64,000 nt of DNA, from the NCBI RefSeq assembly GCF_000234805.1, contig NC_016645.1, positions 496,001 through 560,000 on the forward strand. Direction: 5' to 3'. The position numbers and the translations under genes are program-made. The notes beneath the pieces are model-generated. The model made no database searches. It was not told the DNA's origin and was given only the letters and a program-made list of their open reading frames with translations. This document shows, piece by piece, positions 33,713 to 42,875 of the stretch. This DNA comes from Pyrobaculum ferrireducens. Its GTDB lineage: Archaea > Thermoproteota > Thermoprotei > Thermoproteales > Thermoproteaceae. The stretch's first letter is position 1. Each line of letters starts with the position of its first letter.

Positions 33713-34936
33713 ATGGTTAGAATAGCTATTATTCCAGTGGGGGGAGAGGCTGTTAGGCTGAGACCTCTCACAGTGGAGACGTCTAAGGCGATGGTACGCT
33801 TCTTGAACAGGCCGCTGGTGGAGATGTCTATACTACACCTGGCCCGCCAGGGCGTTAGGGAGTTTTACTTCGGGGTGAGGGGGTACTACAACTACCGTGA
33901 TATATACGACTACTTCCAGGAGGGGAAGTGGTTTAGCGCCAAGTACGGGGTTGACGTGAGGGTGAGGTATATGCCCCGGGTAGAGACGCGGGGCAACGCG
34001 GAGGCTGTGCTGGCTACGCTGGAGTACTACGACATAAATGAGCCGGTTTTGGTATTCCAAGGCGATAACATCTTTCAGCTAGATGTGCAGGGGATGTACA
34101 ACTTCCACAAGTCTAAGAAATCCTTCATAACTATAGCCCTCAAGGAGGAGGCGGGCGACTTAAGCGAGTTCGGCGTCGCGGCTGTCGACGAGGAGATGCG
34201 TATCCTCAGATTTGTGGAGAAGCCTAAGAGGAGGGAGGAGGCCCCCAGTAACTTGGTAAACACCGGCCTCTACCTACTCTCAGAAGACTTCAGGGCCTTC
34301 TTCAAGGGCGAGGTGGGCGTGAAGCTGTATTCAGAAGGGAGGCTGGACTTCGGGGGGGACGTCATCCCCACTGTGATTGAGACAGGTCTGCCCGTCTACG
34401 GCTATTTAACCCAGGGCTACTGGTTCGACGTAGGGACGCCTCAGCGCTATCTAAAAGCTGTGAAGCATTTACTAAAAGTCTTGACGCCGGCAGACCTGGA
34501 GGCCGAGGAGATAGCCCCCTCGGTCTACGCCCAGGGTACAAGCGAGCAGTCAAAGGCGTTGAAAAGTAAGATTGCTGAGGATGTGAAAAGCGGCGTGATA
34601 AAGGCGGAGGGCAACGTGTTGCTGGGGAGGCACGTCCAGGTAGGGATTAATACCTACTTGAGGGACTCGGTCGTAGACAACTACGTGGTTATAGGAGAGG
34701 ACAGCATCGTCGAGGACTCGGTCATAATGGACCGCTCCCATGTTGGAAAAGGCGTGGTTATAAGGAGGTCGATTATCGGCCGCCACGTCTACATCGGAGA
34801 TGGGGCGGTTATTGAAGACGCGGTAGTTGCAGACGACGCGGTGGTGGGCGCCGGAGCAGCCCTTAGAAATGTAAAGGTGTGGCCTCATAAAAACATCGAG
34901 AAAGGTGTAAAGCTCGAAGGCTTCTCGGTATTATAG
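33713..34936 (+). CDS. NDP-sugar pyrophosphorylase with left-handed beta-helix
   Basis: 407 residues. N-terminal nucleotidyltransferase domain with IIPVGGEAVRLRPLTVETSKAMV (GG-x-RLRP-type loop), FQGDNIF, EFGVAAVDEEMRILRFVEKP and GYWFDVGTPQRYL; C-terminal hexapeptide repeats (residues ~300-395; isoleucine/valine every six). Related enzymes make ADP-glucose, UDP-glucose or GDP-mannose. Adjacent to glgA (40-base gap with its own TTAAGATTTAATA box 25 nt before ATG), so supplying the glucosyl donor is a fair inference. The usual GGxGTRL loop is altered to GGEAVRL, which merits attention. Confidence 0.85.
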   Translation: MVRIAIIPVGGEAVRLRPLTVETSKAMVRFLNRPLVEMSILHLARQGVREFYFGVRGYYNYRDIYDYFQEGKWFSAKYGVDVRVRYMPRVETRGNAEAVLATLEYYDINEPVLVFQGDNIFQLDVQGMYNFHKSKKSFITIALKEEAGDLSEFGVAAVDEEMRILRFVEKPKRREEAPSNLVNTGLYLLSEDFRAFFKGEVGVKLYSEGRLDFGGDVIPTVIETGLPVYGYLTQGYWFDVGTPQRYLKAVKHLLKVLTPADLEAEEIAPSVYAQGTSEQSKALKSKIAEDVKSGVIKAEGNVLLGRHVQVGINTYLRDSVVDNYVVIGEDSIVEDSVIMDRSHVGKGVVIRRSIIGRHVYIGDGAVIEDAVVADDAVVGAGAALRNVKVWPHKNIEKGVKLEGFSVL

Positions 34937-34939
34937 CCC

Positions 34940-35734
34940 CTATCCGCATTTCACAAGGTAGTTCAAAATCGCCAATACGATGAAAACAGCCTCCTCCGTC
35001 CTTATAGTCTCAACACCCTGCCCAGGTGCGAAGTTTATAAACTCCCCCGCGAGCTTTACGCCTGTCTCTTCCATAATTTCGTCTACCCCCTTCCGGGGGC
35101 TACCGAACACCGCCAGCGTCTTCTTTCCTATCTTTGACTTAACCTCGCATATGGACTTGCCCTCTCTTCCTGTCAAAATTAGCGTGTCAAATCCCTCTGC
35201 TAGGCTCTGCACTGGCCTCACCTCCACTCTGTAGCCTGGGTAGTAGGGGGGCGGGCCTCTGTATACAGAGGCGCGGTAGGTGTCCCGCCGCGTGGTGGGC
35301 GCCTCAATCTTCACATAGAGCCGGGTGCCTATGGGGTAGGGCTTCGGCACCTTGGCGTACTTCTCCGCGCCTATGTACACAAGTGAGTAGTACCCGTCCC
35401 AGCGCTCTACTATACCCTCGCGCACTTCCCCCACCCTTGGCTCACTTGGCGCCCGGTGGCTGGGGATTTTAAGCGGAGGCAACAAGCCGGCGAGCCTCAG
35501 CCTGCGGTCGATTTTGAATACCTTTTTTCTTAGATACGGGGGGGTTACCAGGTATTCAAGAACTGTCTTGGCTAGGTCTATATCCTCGGCTAGGGGTCTG
35601 CCGTAGTGGTAGATCACTACATACTCAACTCTAAAAATAGCGGCGGCCCTGGCCAAGTAGCCGAGTTTCCTGACTTTACTAGCCTCGTCTGGCGCCTCTG
35701 AGAGAAAGTCGTGGGGGATTGCAATTGAAAACAC
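34940..35734 (-). CDS. SPOUT-class RNA methyltransferase (COG2106-like)
   Basis: 264 residues. The N-terminal FSIAIPHDFLSEAP, an inserted beta-barrel (GIVERWDGYYSLVYIGAEKYAKVP) and a C-terminal alpha/beta knot (KTLAVFGSPRKGVDEIMEE, FINFAPGQGVETIRTEEAVFIVLAIL) identify the archaeal/eukaryotic SPOUT1-like family, predicted to methylate RNA. In archaea this gene often lies with ribosomal protein genes, as here. GTG start abuts the stop of the upstream 43-residue gene (TAG-GTG), so it is the last gene of the uL15-secY unit. Confidence 0.86.
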   Translation of the reverse strand: MFSIAIPHDFLSEAPDEASKVRKLGYLARAAAIFRVEYVVIYHYGRPLAEDIDLAKTVLEYLVTPPYLRKKVFKIDRRLRLAGLLPPLKIPSHRAPSEPRVGEVREGIVERWDGYYSLVYIGAEKYAKVPKPYPIGTRLYVKIEAPTTRRDTYRASVYRGPPPYYPGYRVEVRPVQSLAEGFDTLILTGREGKSICEVKSKIGKKTLAVFGSPRKGVDEIMEETGVKLAGEFINFAPGQGVETIRTEEAVFIVLAILNYLVKCG

Positions 35735-35866
35735 CTACTTCTTTTTCTGAGTCTTCTCCTCTTTTTTCTCCTTCTTCTTTTTCTCCTCCTCGGCTGTTTC
35801 TATGCCGAGTTTCTTCGCCTCTTCTTCGCTTGTCATGAATAGAGAGGTTCTCTGTCTGCCGCCCAT
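35735..35866 (-). CDS. 43-residue Lys/Glu-rich protein between secY and the SPOUT gene
   Basis: ATG at 35866, stop TAG at 35737-35735, directly touching the next GTG. The product starts MGGRQRTSLFMTSEEEAKKL and ends in a lysine/glutamate-rich tail of ~20 residues. Too short for standard ORF filters. The N-terminal half has normal amino-acid variety, and the tight fit between neighbours (31 bases after secY, 0 before the SPOUT gene) supports a real gene. The basic tail suggests contact with RNA or ribosome. Function unknown. Confidence 0.6.
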   Translation of the reverse strand: MGGRQRTSLFMTSEEEAKKLGIETAEEEKKKKEKKEEKTQKKK

Positions 35867-35897
35867 GGGGGTTGTGTAAAAACCCTGGTTAATAAGC

Positions 35898-37280
35898 TTA
35901 CTGGCCCAGTACCTGTTTTAGGCCGGGGTACATGTCTAGCATCTGTTCGCGCATGACAAGCGCGTAGTACTGCAGTGCGATTTCTACAAGGAGTATGAGT
36001 CCGGCTCCGCCTCCCCACACCCCCAGTATGTTTCCGAGTGCGGCGAATGAGCCGGCTATAAACCCGCTGATTATCGTGAGGGCGTTTATAGGCCTCTCCA
36101 GTATCTTCGCAAGTATCTTCTCGCTCTGTCTGAAACCTGGTACGTGTAGTTGCGACTGGGCAAACTGCCTCGCCTGGTCCTCAGCGCTGAGGCCTGCCAA
36201 ACTCACCCAGATCCAGGCAAAGACGGTGGCAAGTGCCACGTAGATTATGTAGTGCAGAACTAAAGCCGGTACGTCGTAGAAATACCTCAACGGCGGGAAT
36301 ATTACCCGCACGATCTCCGCAATTACTGGGCTGGTCTCGTAGAAGGGGAGTAGTAGTTGCCCCACTAGAAGTAGCGAGTAGGTGGTGAATATAATGGGGA
36401 GAACCGAGACGTATACGAATCTGAGTGGTATGGTGAACTTAATACCTCTATACTGCCCGGCGGTGACTGGGATATTAACCTTCATCATTTCCAAGTAGAG
36501 AATTATGTAACCGAGGAGAAGCGTTGTGAATAGTCCGATAAGATCTGGGAGGGTCGTTGGTGACGTCTGGCCTTCTAGAATTACCCGCCGGTCTATGAGG
36601 CTCAGGATGCCTGCCGCGTTGCCCGTGGTGAATAAGTCGTACAGCGCAACGCCCAGCGCCGGTATTAGGCCAACTAAATGGAGTTGGCCGGTGTTATCCT
36701 TAGCCACGTCCCAAGAGAAGAGGCTGAGGAATATCTGTCTCGAGACGCCGAGGAAAATAATTAGACTAATGGCGCTACCTATGCCCCAGCCCTTTGACAT
36801 CAAGTCGTCTAGTAGCATGATAATCACTGTTGCGATTAGAAGCTGGAGTATTACGAGGAGGCCGCCGAGAGGCCCCGTTACGTTGAACTGGCCGCCTAGC
36901 ACGTACGCGGTTGCCTCCACGGCGGCTATGCCGAGGGCTACCCACTTTAGCAACAGGGTGAATTTTAACCTATCTTCACGTTTATTCAAGTCGAGGTTTA
37001 ATAAGCCGGAGAAGGCGAATACCTCTAGCAAAATGCCGGCGATGACTATTGGGCCGATACCTAGGTGCGCTAAGGTGCCGTAGGCAGTTCCGAAAATTAT
37101 CGAGAGCAACTCCTGCGCCGGCTGGGAGCCTTGTCTAGTTTGATGTTGTATTCCATAAAGCGGGGTGATAGTCATCAAGATGTAGACGGCGGCTACGACG
37201 GCCGTCCAGAATAGTCTTCTGGAGAGTGGGAGGCGGCGGGGCGGTCTGGAGACGGTCGGTAGGAGAGTTAGTAAATCCAT
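35898..37280 (-). CDS. secY: Preprotein translocase subunit SecY (Sec61 alpha)
   Basis: 460 residues from ATG 37280 (TGATG overlap with the uL15 stop; GTG 37283 is alternative). The channel subunit of the Sec translocon, about ten membrane segments. Recognisable: TPLYGIQHQ early, GIGPIVIAGILLEVF around TM2, KGWGIGSAISLIIF, the long cytosolic loop ENIPVTAGQYRG-like segment (here MMKVNIPVTAGQYRGIKFTIPLRF), and a late GNILGVWGGGAGLILLVEIALQYY. Follows uL15 as in the archaeal spc operon. Confidence 0.95.
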   Translation of the reverse strand: MDLLTLLPTVSRPPRRLPLSRRLFWTAVVAAVYILMTITPLYGIQHQTRQGSQPAQELLSIIFGTAYGTLAHLGIGPIVIAGILLEVFAFSGLLNLDLNKREDRLKFTLLLKWVALGIAAVEATAYVLGGQFNVTGPLGGLLVILQLLIATVIIMLLDDLMSKGWGIGSAISLIIFLGVSRQIFLSLFSWDVAKDNTGQLHLVGLIPALGVALYDLFTTGNAAGILSLIDRRVILEGQTSPTTLPDLIGLFTTLLLGYIILYLEMMKVNIPVTAGQYRGIKFTIPLRFVYVSVLPIIFTTYSLLLVGQLLLPFYETSPVIAEIVRVIFPPLRYFYDVPALVLHYIIYVALATVFAWIWVSLAGLSAEDQARQFAQSQLHVPGFRQSEKILAKILERPINALTIISGFIAGSFAALGNILGVWGGGAGLILLVEIALQYYALVMREQMLDMYPGLKQVLGQ

Positions 37281-37750
37281 CACCTGTGTATGGCGGATAG
37301 AATCCTAACTTCTCCGCCAGCCTTTTCAATCTTTTCCACAGCTAATCTACTGGCCACTGGGGTGTATACAATCACCGGTATATCTATCGAGCCGCCTCCG
37401 AGGAGCTTGTTGTAACCCAGATCGAGGAGGTTTACGACATACCGGCCTCCCTCCTCCACGGCCTTCCCGCTTTGTTTCATCTCTCTAATTATCTCAGACA
37501 GCGTGCCGACGTTTATAGGCCTCCACTGGATTGAGATGGGGAGAGGCTGTTTAAATCCGTGTTTGCCGTAGAAAGGCCAGCCGGTGCCGCTCTCGCCGTA
37601 TTTCATGACGAGAGACCACTTGTGTTTATGGAACCCCACCATGCCCTTGCCTCCCGAGCCTCCGCTTTTTCTGTGTTGCCCCACTCTGCCCCAGCCGTGG
37701 GTGCGCGAGCCCCTCCTGTACTTAACAGCGCGTTTAAAGCGCCTCACCAT
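37280..37750 (-). CDS. rpl15: 50S ribosomal protein uL15
   Basis: 156 residues from ATG 37750, chosen because AAATTTAAATC lies 25 nt upstream; a start 9 bases earlier is possible. Large-subunit protein with the basic Gly-rich N-terminal extension ([25 protein letters not shown] split by short basic motifs) and the C-terminal domain [51 protein letters not shown]. First gene of the unit uL15-secY-43aa-SPOUT. Confidence 0.95.
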   Translation of the reverse strand: MVRRFKRAVKYRRGSRTHGWGRVGQHRKSGGSGGKGMVGFHKHKWSLVMKYGESGTGWPFYGKHGFKQPLPISIQWRPINVGTLSEIIREMKQSGKAVEEGGRYVVNLLDLGYNKLLGGGSIDIPVIVYTPVASRLAVEKIEKAGGEVRILSAIHR

Positions 37751-37785
37751 ACTACGCACCCGCTTCTGGCCAGATTTAAATTTTT

Positions 37786-38676
37786 CTATCTAGGGTATCC
37801 AAACTTCCTCAAGCTGTCTGGTATCTTGTAGGCGAGCGCGGCGGCGCCGATGGCCACTTCGTCGTCGCCGAAAGAGGCTTGTTTTATCTCAGGCGGCCTC
37901 ACCCCTAGGTATTTCCTAAGCCGTCTTGGCAACTCTTGTGATATGAGGTCCCAGTTGTTCAGCGCTATTGAGCCCCCCATTAGCAACAGCTCTGGGTCGT
38001 ATGCGGCCACCACGGTGGCCACGCCTGCGGCGAGTGCCTCGAGCCACATGTCGACGAACTGCCTCGCCTTTGGATCCCCCTCTCTGTGCCGTCTAAATAT
38101 CTCTGCCGGCTCAGCCGGACCCTCTCCCGTCACCTCGTGAAACCACCTGGGCATGTTGGCGCCTCCCACGTACGCCTCGAAGTGTCCGACTCCACCGCAG
38201 CCGCATGGCCGTCCCTGGCGGAAATCGATAACTGCGTGTCCCAGCTCGTGTGCATTTCCGTCCTTGCCTAGTAGTAGCGTGCCGTTGACGATCGCCCCTA
38301 TCCCCACGCCGGTTGACAGTGTTATGTAGACTAGGTTATCTACACGGTGTCTAAAGACGTATTCTCCCCACACCGCGGCGACGCAGTCGTTAGCAACCAC
38401 TACGGGTTTTCCAAGTCTCTTCAGCGGATCTACGAGTGGGAACTGCCTAGAGGGCGAATTAGGCGAATTAACCACCCAGCCGCTTCTGAGATCCATCGGG
38501 CCTATTGACCCTACTCCTATACTGTCAAACTCCCAGTTTTCCACCGCCGCGGCCACATCGGCGAGCGGGTTGACGCCCGTCTTTATCTTTATTCTATTTA
38601 ATACACGGGCATTAGTGTCTACAAGAACGGCTCTAGTCCACGTGGCCCCGACGTCAACGCCTAGATACAACGCCAC
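37786..38676 (-). CDS. ROK-family sugar kinase, probable glucokinase
   Basis: 296 residues from GTG 38676, which has GAATTTAATAAC about 25 nt upstream; the longer frame to 38724 begins inside that promoter. ROK kinase with [18 protein letters not shown] (phosphate-1), [26 protein letters not shown], the catalytic/zinc segment [13 protein letters not shown] and [17 protein letters not shown] enzymes phosphorylate glucose or other hexoses with ATP. It could trap glucose released from maltodextrins. The CxCGxxG zinc motif is complete enough (C-G-C-G-G) apart from one ligand. Confidence 0.88.
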   Translation of the reverse strand: MALYLGVDVGATWTRAVLVDTNARVLNRIKIKTGVNPLADVAAAVENWEFDSIGVGSIGPMDLRSGWVVNSPNSPSRQFPLVDPLKRLGKPVVVANDCVAAVWGEYVFRHRVDNLVYITLSTGVGIGAIVNGTLLLGKDGNAHELGHAVIDFRQGRPCGCGGVGHFEAYVGGANMPRWFHEVTGEGPAEPAEIFRRHREGDPKARQFVDMWLEALAAGVATVVAAYDPELLLMGGSIALNNWDLISQELPRRLRKYLGVRPPEIKQASFGDDEVAIGAAALAYKIPDSLRKFGYPR

Positions 38677-38793
38677 GTAGCTACATGGAGCTGTTATTAA
38701 ATTCACGCCCCCGGTGTGGGCCACGCCGGATATATAGTTCTACATTCTTTTTATGTAAATTAAAATTTTTAAATTGAGAAAAAGTGACTCTTG

Positions 38794-40080
38794 ATGAGCC
38801 ACACTGGCGGTGCTTATATAACAACGGCTTTTCTAGAAAACACCTTATATATGATAAAACGCGGCGTGGAGCTGGGGGGTCTGCCTGTGGAGTTTTACGA
38901 AGCTCTTTCTAAACCTAAGCGCATCCTTATCGTCAACATCCCCGTAAAGATGGATAATGGAAAGATCCAGTACTTCGAGGGTTATCGTGTTCAGCATTGT
39001 GATGTTCTTGGTCCTTTTAAGGGTGGTGTTCGTTTTCATCCTGAGGTTACTCTTGCCGACGACGTGGCTTTGGCTGTTTTGATGACGCTTAAAAACAGCC
39101 TCGCGGGTCTTCCCTACGGCGGGGCTAAGGGGGCTGTTAGAGTTGACCCCAAGAAGCTCTCCCAGCGGGAGCTTGAAGAGCTGTCGAGAGGCTACGCCAG
39201 AGCCATAGCCCCGCTGATAGGCGACGTGGTTGACATCCCAGCCCCAGACGTGGGGACAAACGCCCAGATAATGGCATGGATGGTAGACGAATACTCCAAA
39301 CTAAAGGGCTACAACGTACCGGGGGTATTCACCTCCAAACCCCCAGAGCTCTGGGGAAACCCAGTAAGAGAATACGCCACAGGCTTTGGTGTGGCTGTGG
39401 TGACAAGAGAGATGGCAAAGAAGCAATGGGGGCAGCTAGAAGGGAAGATGGTGGCGATACAAGGCTTGGGCAACGTGGGGAGGTGGACTGCATATTGGGT
39501 GGCTAAGCTCGGCGCTAAGGTGGTGGCTGTGTCCGATATAAATGGCGTGGCGTATAAAAAAGATGGTCTGAATACGGATATAATCGCGGAGAATAGAGGC
39601 CTAAGCGGCCCCTCGTTGCTCGAGACGTTTGTGGCAAAAGACGGCGCGGAACATATACGTAACCCAGACGCCATCTTCTCCCTAGAAGTCGACGTGCTTA
39701 TTCCTGCTGCTATTGAGAATGTTATTCGTGGGGATAATGTGGGTGGTGTTAGAGCTAGGGTTGTGGTGGAGGGGGCTAATGGCCCTACTACGCCGGAGGC
39801 TGAGCGGGTTTTGTATCAGCGTGGTGTCTTGGTGGTGCCAGACATCCTTGCAAACGCCGGTGGGGTGGTGATGTCCTACTTGGAGTGGGTGGAGAATCTC
39901 CAGTGGTATATATGGGATGAGGAGGAGACTAGGCGCAGGCTGGAGTCTATAATGACTACCAACTTCAACCGGGTATACCAGAGGTGGGAGAGAGAGAAGC
40001 AGTGGACTATGAGAGACGCAGCGATAGTCACAGCCCTAGAGAGAATATACAAAACCATGAAAACAAGAGGATGGATCTAG
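38794..40080 (+). CDS. gdhA: Glutamate dehydrogenase
   Basis: 428 residues from ATG 38794 (TTG 38791 alternative). Interconverts glutamate and 2-oxoglutarate; in Pyrobaculum-type enzymes with NAD(P). Visible: [44 protein letters not shown] with the catalytic lysines, [10 protein letters not shown], and the dinucleotide fold [16 protein letters not shown]. Length is standard for hexameric GDH. TTAAAATTTTTAAATT is 25-35 nt upstream. Segments near 38977-39057 and 39700-39835 use T at the third codon position far more than the rest of the gene. Confidence 0.96.
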   Translation: MSHTGGAYITTAFLENTLYMIKRGVELGGLPVEFYEALSKPKRILIVNIPVKMDNGKIQYFEGYRVQHCDVLGPFKGGVRFHPEVTLADDVALAVLMTLKNSLAGLPYGGAKGAVRVDPKKLSQRELEELSRGYARAIAPLIGDVVDIPAPDVGTNAQIMAWMVDEYSKLKGYNVPGVFTSKPPELWGNPVREYATGFGVAVVTREMAKKQWGQLEGKMVAIQGLGNVGRWTAYWVAKLGAKVVAVSDINGVAYKKDGLNTDIIAENRGLSGPSLLETFVAKDGAEHIRNPDAIFSLEVDVLIPAAIENVIRGDNVGGVRARVVVEGANGPTTPEAERVLYQRGVLVVPDILANAGGVVMSYLEWVENLQWYIWDEEETRRRLESIMTTNFNRVYQRWEREKQWTMRDAAIVTALERIYKTMKTRGWI

Positions 40081-40188
40081 GGTAGTCGACACCTCCAGCG
40101 CCTGGGGTCTTATACATCTCCGGGGTTTCGGCTGTCGGCTTAGGTTGCGAGGGGTTTATGGTTGCCTGGGGCCAACCCCCAGCGGCGG
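40081..40188. terminator. Intergenic stretch between convergent genes with a strong hairpin
   Basis: CTGGGG (40166-40171), loop CCAAC, CCCCAG (40177-40182) makes a perfect 6-bp GC stem between gdhA and the convergent HEPN gene. It is not followed by a clear T-run on either strand, so a terminator role is only suggested by position. Confidence 0.3.
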
Positions 40189-40545
40189 TTATGTATTGTG
40201 GGGTAGGTTGAGAAATTGATGTAGGTAGTCTGTAATCGCCTCGGCGCATTCTACACATGCAGACTCTTCGCCGAAGTACCCCTTTTCAAGTCTGTCTGCG
40301 CACTTCTCGACGTCTTGTGGAACCTCCTCTGAGACTTTCAATAATAGAGACTTTAGAGTCTTCATGACAGCTCCCGGCGTATCTGGGTCTAGGCCCAGTA
40401 TGCCGCTTAGCAGGGCCGTCACCGCCTGGTAGGCGTGGTAACACGCGGATCTTCCATCGCCGTCTTCAGCCGCCTCCAGCGCAGATGCCATGTGTGAAAT
40501 ATGTCTCTGATACCACTTCAGATGTACGCCGGCGAATCTCTCCAT
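40189..40545 (-). CDS. HEPN-domain protein
   Basis: 118 residues, all helical, with the HEPN ribonuclease-type motif R-x4-H in DGRSACYHAYQAVTALL (R32, H37). Many HEPN proteins are toxins or RNases paired with a nucleotidyltransferase antitoxin; no MNT gene is adjacent. The start codon overlaps the stop of the aminotransferase gene (TAATG), so both are produced together, which is unusual for a toxin. Some HEPN proteins are plain nucleotide-binding accessories. Four Cys (34, 82, 96, 99) are present. Confidence 0.7.
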   Translation of the reverse strand: MERFAGVHLKWYQRHISHMASALEAAEDGDGRSACYHAYQAVTALLSGILGLDPDTPGAVMKTLKSLLLKVSEEVPQDVEKCADRLEKGYFGEESACVECAEAITDYLHQFLNLPHNT

Positions 40546-41699
40546 TACTTAAAGGCGTCTAGCACAGTCTCCACGGCCTTTCCCACGTTGGCGGCGATGC
40601 CCATATCCAGCAACGCGGCGCCTAGCACCGCCACGGCCGTCGCCACCTGGTCAGCCGAGGCCTGGATGCCCATGTGGCCTATGCGCATCACGTCGCCCTC
40701 TAGCGGGCCCCAGCTCCCGGCGAGGAGGACGCCGTATTTCTCCCATATATGTCTACGGAGGCGGGGGGCGGGCACCGGCGTCTTGAAGGCCGTGGCCGTC
40801 GGGCAGTTGCACTCTACACGCTCCACATAGGGCTCCAAGCCAAGCGCCTCCACCCCCCTTCTAGCCGCCTCTCTGGCGGCTTTGTGGCGCTGGTAGACAG
40901 AGGCCAGCCCCTCCTCGTGTATCCTGCGGAGGCTCTCCCTCAGCGCGTACAGCAACACGTCTGACATGGTGTAGGGGAAGCCGCCTTTTTCAAGCCAGTC
41001 GTCCCAGACGCGGTAGCTCATGTAGAAGGACTGGCGGCCAACATCCCCGGCCTTCTCAAACGCCTTCTTGCTCACCGCCAGTATGGTGAGCCCAGGCGGC
41101 GCGTTGAGAGCCTTCTGAGAGCCGCCGATAAGCACGTCCACGCCCCACTCGTCCATCTTTATCTCGTCGGCCGCAATGGAGGACACCGCGTCGACTATGA
41201 GCAGGGCGCCGTGGCTCGACACCGCCTTGGCGATCTCCCTCAGATCGTTGTACACGGTGGAGGGCGTGTCGCAGTGGACCAGAGTCACAACCTCCACATC
41301 CCTCTCCCTCTCCAAAACCCTCTCGACGGCGGCCGGGTCGGCGCCCCTCCTCCAGTTAAACCCCGGCGTTACGGGCACGCCGCCGTACATCCGTACGAGG
41401 TCGGCGAACCCCGCGCCGTAGACGCCGTTGTCCACCACCAGCACCTTGGCTCCTGGCCTCACGGCGTTGGCCACAGCTGCCTCGAGGCCGAGCATCGCCT
41501 CCCCCACCCACACATATACACGGGAGCGCCACGCCCCGAGGAGAGGCCTCAGCATCTCCACCACCTCCCTATACTCCTGGAAAAATCTGGGGTCCAGGTC
41601 GGGGTTTGTGGTTTCTCTAACCAAGGCGGCTTTTACGCTCTGGGGCAACTCGGTGGGGCCGGGCGTCAGTATCCGCCGCTCGGAGAACCTCCTATACAT
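40545..41699 (-). CDS. Class V aminotransferase (serine/alanine-glyoxylate type)
   Basis: 384 residues from ATG 41699. PLP enzyme of fold type I: ILTPGPTELPQSV at the N-terminus, LVHCDTPSTVYNDLREIAKAV, LIVDAVSSIAADEIKMDEW (Asp for the pyridine ring) and GGSQKALNAPPGL with the Schiff-base lysine. Closest style is serine-pyruvate/alanine-glyoxylate or serine-glyoxylate aminotransferase. The frame is open far upstream into a surface-protein gene, but family length and the TGATG overlap with the true stop of that gene place the start here. Confidence 0.9.
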   Translation of the reverse strand: MYRRFSERRILTPGPTELPQSVKAALVRETTNPDLDPRFFQEYREVVEMLRPLLGAWRSRVYVWVGEAMLGLEAAVANAVRPGAKVLVVDNGVYGAGFADLVRMYGGVPVTPGFNWRRGADPAAVERVLERERDVEVVTLVHCDTPSTVYNDLREIAKAVSSHGALLIVDAVSSIAADEIKMDEWGVDVLIGGSQKALNAPPGLTILAVSKKAFEKAGDVGRQSFYMSYRVWDDWLEKGGFPYTMSDVLLYALRESLRRIHEEGLASVYQRHKAAREAARRGVEALGLEPYVERVECNCPTATAFKTPVPAPRLRRHIWEKYGVLLAGSWGPLEGDVMRIGHMGIQASADQVATAVAVLGAALLDMGIAANVGKAVETVLDAFK

Positions 41700-42566
41700 C
41701 ACCTCCTTCTGCCACCAATTATAAAAACTATCAAGGCAATGCCTAGAAAAACCACCCCCAGAAACGCCAGGGCCCACGCTCCTCGGGTCGATTTCCCGGA
41801 CAACGCTCAGCTCGGTCATGGTGTAGGTCCGCGTCAAGGTGACAGTTTCAACTCTTGTAACAGTTTCCCTAGCGGTTTCTCTTTGGGTGACGGTGGTTGT
41901 TACTGTTGAGGTAACGATCTCAGTCTCTGTGCGTGTCGCTGTCACGGTCTTCGTCACTGTGACGGGCGGGGATGAGATGTTTCCGGCGAGGTGTATCCGC
42001 CATGGAGAGGCCTCTTGCATGTAGAAAAAGAGCTTTATTACATAGTCGTCGCACGGGTTGAGCCCCCTTACCGAAATCAATCTGGTGGCTGTATAGTTCA
42101 GGCTTTGAAATACGGCGCCTACAGAGCTGAGCATGGTAGATCTAAGCGTGACCACGGCAAGCGGCGGCGAGGAGGAGGTGGTTCTGTTGAGTATATTCAG
42201 CGCGGGGGCCGCCGTGCAGGTGGCGTTTTCCACCTTGACGCCCCAGATCTCTATTCTGTCGACTTCCCGCCCGTCTTGAACAAGCGCGATGGCGATGCCC
42301 CGGGACGTGTATGGGATGGAACATGTGTTGTAGATATCCACCCCGCGGCCCAGGCGGCAGTACCCCCTCCACCCGTTGTCAAACCAGTACAGCACCCCCT
42401 CGGCGGGCGCGCCTCCACCTGCCTCTACGTGAATCCACACGTCTAGGTACAGCCACTGAGGCGCCATGCAGAGGCACTGTTTTAGCGAAACCACGGCGCG
42501 GTCGACGTAGGGCGTGGCCGATAGAGCTAGAAAAGCCAGCAACGATAAGACTAAGGCCGCCCTCAC
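41699..42566 (-). pseudogene. Thr-rich stalked, membrane-anchored surface protein with a frameshift before its anchor
   Basis: GTG start at 42566; signal peptide AALVLSLLAFLALSA; a ~190-residue extracellular part with Cys pairs; then the stalk TVTKTVTATRTETEIV and following TVT/TET repeats to about residue 255. In the reading frame used so far the next residues are not hydrophobic and the frame runs on into the aminotransferase. One base shifted, the same DNA reads ALAFLGVVFLGIALIVFII, then GGRRR and TGA overlapping the aminotransferase ATG: a perfect C-terminal anchor. An extra G in GTGGGCCC (about 41770-41776) would explain it. Function unknown; the neighbouring glucan genes share the stalk. 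Confidence 0.8.
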
Positions 42567-42580
42567 GCTGGGGGAGCTGT

Positions 42581-42790
42581 CTAGTTTTTAAAAACTTGAA
42601 GCGCGTGCTCTACTTGATCTTCTAGAAACCACTCCAGTATATAGTCGAGTTTGTTGGCTATGTACACAGCTTTTCTATAGGCCTTTTCCCAGCTTGTGTG
42701 TTTGGCGATCAGCACCCACCCCTCTCCCACAACCTTGATTTTTGAGACGAGGACCCTCTCCTCTTTGGGGTTTAGATAGACCCGGTACAT
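42581..42790 (-). CDS. Small protein, paralogue of the one at 49855-50028
   Basis: 69 residues, ATG with CTTTTTATACC 25 nt upstream. Residues ~24-54 (GEGWVLIAKHTSWEKAYRKA and on to YILEW) align without gaps with the small gene at 49855-50028: 13 of 31 identical, including GW, AK, S, A-x-R-x-A and the final EW. No known family. The two copies flank the amylopullulanase/ABC importer block. Confidence 0.6.
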   Translation of the reverse strand: MYRVYLNPKEERVLVSKIKVVGEGWVLIAKHTSWEKAYRKAVYIANKLDYILEWFLEDQVEHALQVFKN

Positions 42791-42875
42791 GTACGTGTAC
42801 GTATACAGGTATAAAAAGCCGCGGTAATACAGCTTACAATTATCCTCTAAGTACGTTAAAAGTTACTGTCTACTC

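Noticed and set aside
38785-38810. C/D box sRNA starting at the TTGATGAG of the gdhA start
   Set aside because: A C-box-like string is present, but no D box or C'/D' pair follows within 70 bases.
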